Shown here piece after piece: positions 23,212-28,656 of a DNA stretch of 28,656 bases (position 1 is the stretch's first letter; each line of letters starts with the position of its first letter). The stretch covers positions 10,740 to 39,395 of the forward strand of contig DZDC01000005.1 in assembly GCA_022736595.1 (NCBI GenBank), read 5' to 3'. This DNA comes from Draconibacterium orientale. Lineage in GTDB: Bacteria > Bacteroidota > Bacteroidia > Bacteroidales > UBA1556. Below the pieces are notes generated by a model. That model worked only from the letters and a program-made list of their open reading frames with translations, searched no databases and had not been told where the DNA came from. A program made the translations under genes and the position numbers.

Positions 23212-23892
23212 TTAGTATCTACGCTTTGCTTTAGGGTTAAACTTTCCTTTGGGTTTGGGTTTCATCTTATTTTGCTTTTCTTTGTTTTTGCTGGCATCAG
23301 TGCGTGAGCTGGGTATAGCTGCAATAAGTTTCTTAAGAATTTGATTTGAGGGGGTAAGGTGCGTATTTTCAGGAATTTGAAGTTTTCCATGGGTCATTCT
23401 TTTGATGTGTTCGTTCACTACTTCATCTTCTACGATGCTTTTATTCCACTCAATGTACATCTCCTTCATTTGGTTGGCCATCACTATCACATATTGGTCG
23501 CGCTCTTCACAGGGTTCTTGCTCAGCAAGAGCTTTCAGGAGCAATTCGGTATTTTGACCATAAAATCGATACATGATACGGTTGTCTTTGTAGCTCAAAT
23601 GGGTAGGCAGTTGTTGCATGTTGTCGAGTTTCTGCACATCCACCGGATAGTCCACGTCGAGTTTGTAATCGGAAATGGCGTACAAATGATCCCAAAGTTT
23701 TTTATAGACCTCCACATTCATCGATTCGTGGTGCGGATTTACTTGGTGCATAACCGAAACAATGATGTAGGCCAGTTTTGTACGCTTTTCACGATCTTCG
23801 ATACTTAAGGCGTAATCGACCATGTTTTGAACGTTTCTGCCATACTCTTTTATCAGCAAATCGGGTCGGGTGGTATTATAATCTCTTTCCAT
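23212..23892 (-). CDS. DUF4290 family protein
   Basis: A 226-residue soluble protein belonging to a Bacteroidota-specific family of unknown function. The conserved part, residues 1-170, is helical and opens MERDYNTTRPDLLIKEYGRN, then TKLAYIIVSVMHQVNPHH, KLWDHLYAISDYKLDVDYP and EEPCEERDQYVIVMANQMKE-like text, all typical of the family as I know it. The last 40 residues are low-complexity and very basic, with repeated KPKPKGKFNPKAKRR-type text, suggesting nucleic-acid or ribosome contact. There is no signal peptide or membrane segment. A -7-like element, TATTTTTG at 23928-23921, lies 29 bases before the ATG. The neighbouring helicase gene ends 139 bases upstream; I see no functional link. Confidence 0.85.
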   Translation of the reverse strand: MERDYNTTRPDLLIKEYGRNVQNMVDYALSIEDREKRTKLAYIIVSVMHQVNPHHESMNVEVYKKLWDHLYAISDYKLDVDYPVDVQKLDNMQQLPTHLSYKDNRIMYRFYGQNTELLLKALAEQEPCEERDQYVIVMANQMKEMYIEWNKSIVEDEVVNEHIKRMTHGKLQIPENTHLTPSNQILKKLIAAIPSSRTDASKNKEKQNKMKPKPKGKFNPKAKRRY

Positions 23893-23920
23893 ATCGGAAT
23901 TCTTGGTTTTAATTGGGTTG

Positions 23921-23928
23921 CAAAAATA
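23921..23928 (-). promoter_or_regulatory. Candidate -7 element for the DUF4290 gene
   Basis: The minus strand reads TATTTTTG (TAnnTTTG), 28 bases between it and the ATG at 23892. No properly spaced TTG was found, so it is a single-motif call. Confidence 0.45.
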
Positions 23929-24030
23929 TATAAAAAAACGAACTTTTGAAGCTTGCTATGTTGAAGTCAAACTACTGTACAAAGGATGGTTATGTATAAG
24001 TTGCTTTGAATATTGATTTTAATAACAATA

Positions 24031-26370
24031 TTATTGCTTCAAAATGCGGAGTTTGGCAAATCGTAAAATGAGAATTTTAGTTCCTGCGTTGGTAAAAAAC
24101 ACGGTTGCTTTTCGATCGGCTCCTTTTCCGTCTAAAGTAAGCACTTTCCCGATGCCAAAACGGTCGTGGTAAACTTCCATTCCCACTTGGATTGAGTCAC
24201 TTTGGTCGTGATTGACTGTTGCCGCCCCTTGGCCAGAGGTTTCGATTTTCTTTAAATTGGAAGGTACGTTTTCAGTAGGGGTTTCCTCTTTTTTAGATAA
24301 CTTGTTGGGTTCGGGTTTTTTCTCAAAAGTTTTTTGAAAGCCAGCTCCGAACAAGTCATTTTTGCTTGGTTTTTTTGTGTCTGAGGATAAAATTTTATCA
24401 GCGGTATGGTCTTCAATGTATTTTGGGTCGAGCTCTGAAATAAACCTACTGGGCTCTGAATATTGGAGGTTGCCCCATTTATATCGGCTTTCGGCATAAC
24501 TCATGAAAACTTGCTCTTTGCCTCGTGTAATGGCTACATAAAACAATCGGCGCTCTTCTTCAATATCGGCTCTACTGTTGAGCGAAAGTAAAGAGGGGAA
24601 CAGGTTTTCTTCAAGACCAACGATGAAGACGTAAGAAAATTCGAGGCCTTTGGCGGCATGTATGGTCATCAAGGTAACTTGGTTGGCCTCGTTTTTATCT
24701 TGTTGATCGGCATCGGTATGCAAGGCGATATCTTGCATAAACTCTTCAAGGGAATGCAATTTGTTTTCCCCTTCTTCACCAGTGTCTGATTCTGAAAATT
24801 CTTTGATACCAGACAAAAGCTCTTCCATATTTTCAAATCGCATCACGCCTTCATCCTCGTCTCGCGCTTGGTAAAGGCTGGTATAAAATCCTGAATGGCG
24901 CGTAATGTGCTCGGCCATATCAAAAGCAGATTTGGTTTTGAGGTCAATTCTAAAGCTTTTGATCATGGTGGCAAATTCCACAATCTTTAACGCGGTGGCT
25001 CTAGGAAGAATGGGGTTGCTTTCTAAACCCTCAATCAGATCCCAAAGTGAGATGTTAAGCCTATTGGCTTCAACCCGTAATTTATCGATGCTGGTTTGTC
25101 CGATCCCTCTTTTGGGGAGGTTAATAATTCGAAGCAACGCCTCTTCATCGTTGGGATTGATGACTACTCTAAAATAGGACAGCAAGTCTTTAATTTCTTT
25201 TCGGCTGTAAAAAGATTGGCCACCATAAATACGGTAAGGAATGTTGATGCGTCGTAGGGCTTCCTCTATACTTCTGCTTTGGGCATTGGTACGGTAAAGC
25301 ACAGCAAAATCGGTATAAGCTACTGCTTTGGTATTTTTAATTTCAAAAATGGAGCGCGCCACCAACGAACCTTCTTCGTTTTCGGTAAGGGTAGAATGAA
25401 GCCTTATTTTTTCTCCATCATGGTTTTCGGTCCAGATGGTCTTTTCAATTTGCTTTTTGTTTTTGGCAATCACCGAATTAGCTACCGCTACAATATTTTG
25501 AGTGGATCGGTAATTCTGCTCAAGCTTAAAGGTTTTAAGTTGTGGATAATCTTTGTGCATATTCAGGATGTTCTGAATATTGGCTCCACGAAATGCATAG
25601 ATGCTTTGAGCATCGTCGCCCACCACGGTCAAGTTCTCGTTCATGGCAGCTAAGCGTTTCACAATAAGGTATTGCGAATAGTTGGTATCTTGGTATTCGT
25701 CCACCAAAAAGTATTTAAACCGGCGTTGATATTTGATAAGAACCTCGGGAAAATCGCGCAGCAAAAGATTGGTATTGAACAGTAAATCGTCGAAATCCAT
25801 GGCTGAGGATTTCCGTAACCGTTCTTGATAAATGGTGTAAATCATTCCCAATTTTGATTTTCCACTATCGCGGTCGGCTTGCAGAATTTCTGGATTGTTG
25901 TTGTAGTCGAAATGAGAAATGAGGTTGTTTTTTGCTCCCGAAATGCGTCCTAAAACTTGACTGGGTTTATAAAGCTTGTCATCAAGTTGTTGCTCGTTAA
26001 GGATTTTTTTGATGATGCTTTTCGAATCGTCGGTATCGTAAATGGTGAAGTTTTGAGGGAAACCTATTTTTTCGGCTTCGATTCTAAGGATACGAGCAAA
26101 AATAGAGTGAAAAGTTCCCATCCAAACATTGCGAGCCTCTGTGCCCCTCACCAAATGCTCAATCCGCTCTTTCATTTCGCGGGCTGCTTTATTGGTAAAG
26201 GTAAGGGCCATTATTTGAAATGGATCGACCCCTTTTTCAATTAAGTGGGCAATTTTATAGGTAAGTACACGGGTCTTACCTGAGCCAGCTCCGGCAATAA
26301 TCATGCTGGGGCCATCAGTATATTCCACTGCGTCTTTTTGAACACCGTTGAGATGTGAGAGCAAATTCAT
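24031..26370 (-). CDS. UvrD/PcrA-type superfamily 1 DNA helicase
   Basis: A 779-residue 3'-5' DNA helicase acting in nucleotide excision repair, mismatch repair and displacement of RecA or stalled polymerases. Motifs in order: the Q-motif LNGVQKDAV, Walker A GAGSGKTRV (K32), motif Ia ALTFTNKAAREMKERI, motif II VDEYQDTNYSQYLI, motif III VGDDAQSIYAFRGANI, motif IV LEQNYRST, motif V TLMTIHAAKGLEFSYVFIVG and motif VI EERRLFYVAITRGK. A charged disordered linker (about 655-720) leads to a small C-terminal beta domain (VGMEVYHDRFGIGKVLTLDG) like the PcrA Tudor-type domain that contacts RNA polymerase. This favours PcrA/UvrD over Rep. It has its own promoter-like elements and no close operon partner. 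Confidence 0.95.
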   Translation of the reverse strand: MNLLSHLNGVQKDAVEYTDGPSMIIAGAGSGKTRVLTYKIAHLIEKGVDPFQIMALTFTNKAAREMKERIEHLVRGTEARNVWMGTFHSIFARILRIEAEKIGFPQNFTIYDTDDSKSIIKKILNEQQLDDKLYKPSQVLGRISGAKNNLISHFDYNNNPEILQADRDSGKSKLGMIYTIYQERLRKSSAMDFDDLLFNTNLLLRDFPEVLIKYQRRFKYFLVDEYQDTNYSQYLIVKRLAAMNENLTVVGDDAQSIYAFRGANIQNILNMHKDYPQLKTFKLEQNYRSTQNIVAVANSVIAKNKKQIEKTIWTENHDGEKIRLHSTLTENEEGSLVARSIFEIKNTKAVAYTDFAVLYRTNAQSRSIEEALRRINIPYRIYGGQSFYSRKEIKDLLSYFRVVINPNDEEALLRIINLPKRGIGQTSIDKLRVEANRLNISLWDLIEGLESNPILPRATALKIVEFATMIKSFRIDLKTKSAFDMAEHITRHSGFYTSLYQARDEDEGVMRFENMEELLSGIKEFSESDTGEEGENKLHSLEEFMQDIALHTDADQQDKNEANQVTLMTIHAAKGLEFSYVFIVGLEENLFPSLLSLNSRADIEEERRLFYVAITRGKEQVFMSYAESRYKWGNLQYSEPSRFISELDPKYIEDHTADKILSSDTKKPSKNDLFGAGFQKTFEKKPEPNKLSKKEETPTENVPSNLKKIETSGQGAATVNHDQSDSIQVGMEVYHDRFGIGKVLTLDGKGADRKATVFFTNAGTKILILRFAKLRILKQ

Positions 26371-26504
26371 ATTTTAAATTCGATTTTCGTCGGTTGTTTG
26401 GTGGATTCAAGGTATGAACAACGTATAATCATTTCTGTTGTAGTTGTTTGAACAGAGTAAATGAATTTGAAAAATTTGCGTTAAAATCTTGTTTCCCGAT
26501 GGTA

Positions 26505-26539
26505 CAAAGGTAGTTTAAAATCCATTAGAAATTTTCAAA
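26505..26539 (-). promoter_or_regulatory. Promoter for the uvrD/pcrA gene
   Basis: On the minus strand TTTG (26539-26536) and TACCTTTG (26512-26505) are separated by 23 bases, at the long end of the -33/-7 spacing range. It would give a leader of about 125 bases before the ATG at 26370. The -7 string is the same as at the tRNA-Phe and anchored-TPR promoters. Confidence 0.65.
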
Positions 26540-26550
26540 AAAAATGCATC

Positions 26551-27786
26551 CTAAATCGTAAAGCATTTCTCGAAGATTTTTTCGGTGGCTCCGAGGTTAT
26601 TCTCAACATAATTGCTACTGGCCACACTGCATTGTTGGTAAAAATCAGGACTTTGCAGCAGATGATGAAGGTTGAGTTGCAATTGAGAAGCTTTGTGAAT
26701 GCTTTGTGCTGCTCCAAGCGCAATGAGGTCTTTAGCTTCTTTAAACTTGTGATAGTTGGGACCAAAGAGGATGGGTTTTGCCCAGCAAGCCGCTTCGAGA
26801 ATATTATGAATGCCAGCGCCAAAGCCACCTCCAATGTATGCAACGGATGCATATCGGTACAAGCTCATTAGGATTCCCATTTGATTCACAATGATGAGTT
26901 GGGTTTTTTCAAGCGTGGTATTTTCGTTGATTTCGGTCCAAAGGATTTGATTATGAGCTTGGAAAGTTTTTTGAATTTGTTTGATATGGCTTTCCCCAAT
27001 TTCGTGTGGAACGACCATAATTTTTAGATTTAAGTCGGTTTTGGCGAGCATTTCTGCTATCATTTTTTCGTCGGCAGGCCAGGTGCTGCCGCAAAGTAGA
27101 AGTTTGGATTTGCCCACAAATTGATCCATGGGCGCAAATCGGGGTGCTTTTGCTAAATGTTGTTTTACCCTATCGAAACGGGTATCTCCGGTAATGCTGA
27201 AATTCGTTAACCCGTTCTTTCGCAATAATTTGGCTGAAGTATGGTCTTGAATAAAGAAATGAGTGAAGTATGAAAGATGCTTACGAAACCAAGCTCCATA
27301 CCAAGCAAAAAAATGTTGATTGGGTCTAAAGATTCCACTGATGAGGTAGAGGGGAATATGCCTATTGTGTATCTGCTGGATGAAATTGAACCAAAATTCG
27401 TACTTTACAAAAATTGCCATTTCTGGTTTGACGATATCAAGAAAGGCCTTAGCATTAGAGATGGTGTCGGCAGGGAGATAAAAGACATGGTCGGCAAGTT
27501 CATAGTTTTTGCGAAGCTCATAAGCCGAAGGAGAGAAGAAGGTGACTAAGATTTTCTTGGTTGGGTATTCGGCTTTTATCTTTTCAATTAAGGGTCGAGC
27601 CTGTTCAAATTCGCCTACTGAGGCAGCATGAATCCAAATATAATATCCTGGAATCACCTTTTGCTTTATTTGTTCAAGGAGGTTTTTACGGCCTTCAAAC
27701 CAGAGTTTTGCCTTTTTATTGAAAATTGCCACAATGCGCACCAGAGCGACGTAGAGATATATGCTAAGATTGTATAAAAGCTGCAT
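26551..27786 (-). CDS. waaA: 3-deoxy-D-manno-octulosonic acid (Kdo) transferase
   Basis: Transfers Kdo from CMP-Kdo to the lipid A precursor at the inner face of the cytoplasmic membrane, the first core step of LPS synthesis. The 411-residue protein starts with a membrane-associating helix (LLYNLSIYLYVALVRIVAIF). The N-terminal GT-B half holds HAASVGEFEQARPLIEKI with E59 as the likely catalytic base, VTFFSPSAYELRK, and VKYEFWFNF in place of the usual TExWPN text. The C-terminal half shows LLCGSTWPADE and the sugar-nucleotide segment GGGFGAGIHNILEAACWAKPILFGP, a WaaA hallmark. The barrel gene upstream ends 23 bases before its ATG, so the two are probably one transcript. Whether it adds one or two Kdo residues cannot be read. 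Confidence 0.95.
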   Translation of the reverse strand: MQLLYNLSIYLYVALVRIVAIFNKKAKLWFEGRKNLLEQIKQKVIPGYYIWIHAASVGEFEQARPLIEKIKAEYPTKKILVTFFSPSAYELRKNYELADHVFYLPADTISNAKAFLDIVKPEMAIFVKYEFWFNFIQQIHNRHIPLYLISGIFRPNQHFFAWYGAWFRKHLSYFTHFFIQDHTSAKLLRKNGLTNFSITGDTRFDRVKQHLAKAPRFAPMDQFVGKSKLLLCGSTWPADEKMIAEMLAKTDLNLKIMVVPHEIGESHIKQIQKTFQAHNQILWTEINENTTLEKTQLIIVNQMGILMSLYRYASVAYIGGGFGAGIHNILEAACWAKPILFGPNYHKFKEAKDLIALGAAQSIHKASQLQLNLHHLLQSPDFYQQCSVASSNYVENNLGATEKIFEKCFTI

Positions 27787-27809
27787 GGCACATCATCGAT
27801 TTATAGAGA

Positions 27810-28589
27810 CTAATAATAGTAGTAATCTTCAGGAGCCTTAGGATAGAAAGGAATAATCATACCAGCCTTGAGTCCAATCATAAGATCGAAACGACCTGTT
27901 AATTGATCGGCAGTGAGGTCGGCATTGTAGCTTCTTCGGTTTGCTGTCCAAGCTTCGGTAAATTCAATTCCAACGAAAAAACTTCCTAAATTACGATTGC
28001 TAAAATGCCGATAACCCAGTAATTGAGAGGTAGAAAATCCATTGGTGAGGCGATCGTACATTTTGGAGTATTCATCATTGAGTTGGGGTGCGGTTTTTTC
28101 AGGGTTGTAAATGCGGGTCCAATATTGAAGAAGTCCTGCACCTACTTGAATGTAAGGGCCACTATTAGGGTTTTTAGAAAGTACATTGAATTGGTATCCG
28201 GTAAAAAGTTGGGCATTAAACCCTCTGCCATACAAAAAAACCTCAGCAAAATAACCGTTACCATCGACAATGTATCCTTTGCTTGAAGTGATATTGGTAA
28301 AATAAGTGGATTCATCGGCGATATTTTCAGTAAAAAGGAAATCGAAACTGGTTCCAAAGATCAATTGATTGGGGAGCTTAAGGCTTACGTTGGCACCGAT
28401 GGCGTGAAAGTTGTTGTAAAAATCGGCCACATCACCTGCCAAAAAATTATAGGAATAGTGGGCTTGAAGCGAAGGAATAAAAATACTGCTATCACGTAAT
28501 CCTTTCTGAGCTTGAAGCTTATGGGTAAAGCTTAGCAGAATAATAAAAACGAAGAGTGCCGTTGGGTTTGTTTTTGATTTCAATTTCAA
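27810..28589 (-). CDS. Predicted small outer-membrane beta-barrel protein
   Basis: An exported protein with no recognised name. No in-frame ATG precedes the signal peptide. The best start is a TTG at 28589, giving 259 residues that begin MKLKSKTNPTALFVFIILLS and reach a cleavage site near LQAQ; a TTG at 28631 is also in frame. The mature part alternates polar and aromatic residues in about eight to ten strands (for example YSYNFLAGDVADFYNNFHAI, LIFGTSFDFLFTENI, SFFVGIEFTEAW, MIGLKAGMIIPFY), fitting a small barrel. It ends KAPEDYYYY, a run of four Tyr. It is encoded just upstream of waaA and probably shares a transcript with it. The family is known to me only as hypothetical Bacteroidota outer-membrane proteins. 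Confidence 0.72.
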   Translation of the reverse strand: MKLKSKTNPTALFVFIILLSFTHKLQAQKGLRDSSIFIPSLQAHYSYNFLAGDVADFYNNFHAIGANVSLKLPNQLIFGTSFDFLFTENIADESTYFTNITSSKGYIVDGNGYFAEVFLYGRGFNAQLFTGYQFNVLSKNPNSGPYIQVGAGLLQYWTRIYNPEKTAPQLNDEYSKMYDRLTNGFSTSQLLGYRHFSNRNLGSFFVGIEFTEAWTANRRSYNADLTADQLTGRFDLMIGLKAGMIIPFYPKAPEDYYYY

Positions 28590-28656
28590 TGCATAAGAGT
28601 TTGTAAAATCAATTAATGCAAAATAAAGCAATTTATTATTGAAGGTTAGTAAAAAA

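Noticed and set aside
23359..23808. A 149-codon plus-strand frame opposite the DUF4290 gene
   Set aside because: It is rich in His, Phe and Val in the pattern produced by reading the complement of a coding frame, and the minus-strand DUF4290 gene explains the region.
24009..24032. Inverted repeat AATATTG / CAATATT after the helicase gene
   Set aside because: The stem is seven A/T-rich pairs with no T tract following on the minus strand and it overlaps the stop codon; too weak to call a terminator.
24252..24497. A same-strand, out-of-frame open frame inside the helicase linker
   Set aside because: It covers the low-complexity linker only, where relaxed composition easily gives open frames, and no start signal is seen.
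25279..25653. A 124-codon plus-strand frame inside the helicase gene
   Set aside because: The helicase motifs are continuous through this region on the minus strand; the antisense frame has no recognisable domain.

Overview
This window is ordinary, mostly core chromosomal DNA from an AT-rich member of the Bacteroidota, probably close to the Flavobacteriales or Sphingobacteriales. The evidence is the gene content (DUF4290, the lptC-CNNM-peptidylprolyl isomerase block, type III pantothenate kinase, an 87-residue HU protein with the GRNPKTG signature) and promoters of the Bacteroidota form (-33 TTG and -7 TAnnTTTG) ahead of several genes. No Shine-Dalgarno consensus stands out. I see no phage, insertion sequence, CRISPR array, rRNA gene or obvious defence island.

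Left part, 1-12157, nearly all minus strand. A broken-off Hsp20 C-terminus (plus strand) converges on rnhB across a shared bidirectional terminator. Transcription then reads right to left. A nucleotide/housekeeping run (rdgB, upp, purD, a DUF6427-like membrane protein, rnhB) lies downstream of an envelope run: coaX, a FadL-like outer-membrane protein, a secreted TPR protein, lptC, a CNNM/CBS transporter and a membrane-anchored PpiD/SurA-type chaperone. Overlapping start and stop codons (TAATG, ATGA, ATGCTTAA) mark translational coupling. Hairpin terminators after the TPR gene and after the chaperone gene divide the run.

Middle part, 12158-19145. A tRNA-Phe(GAA) with a clear promoter and terminator is followed by a secreted CAP-domain protein. 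A minus-strand metallo-beta-lactamase-fold hydrolase is divergent from a tight three-gene plus-strand operon: a 1119-residue outer-membrane protein, a half-size TauE/SafE protein and an M20 amidohydrolase. The large protein is the most unusual item. It joins a peptidase-like N-terminal domain with no HExxH, a TolB-like beta-propeller, a helical linker and a C-terminal barrel carrying Omp85 hallmarks (LGG, RGF and FFDAGSAW).

Right part, 19142-28656, again all minus strand: a SRPBCC protein overlapping trmH, an HU gene, ribH-fmt, an anchored TPR protein, a DUF4290 protein, a UvrD/PcrA helicase, WaaA (Kdo transferase) and a small outer-membrane barrel that may start at TTG.

I did not find a clearly new multi-gene system. 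The best candidate for undescribed biology is the POTRA-less Omp85-like fusion and its operon.
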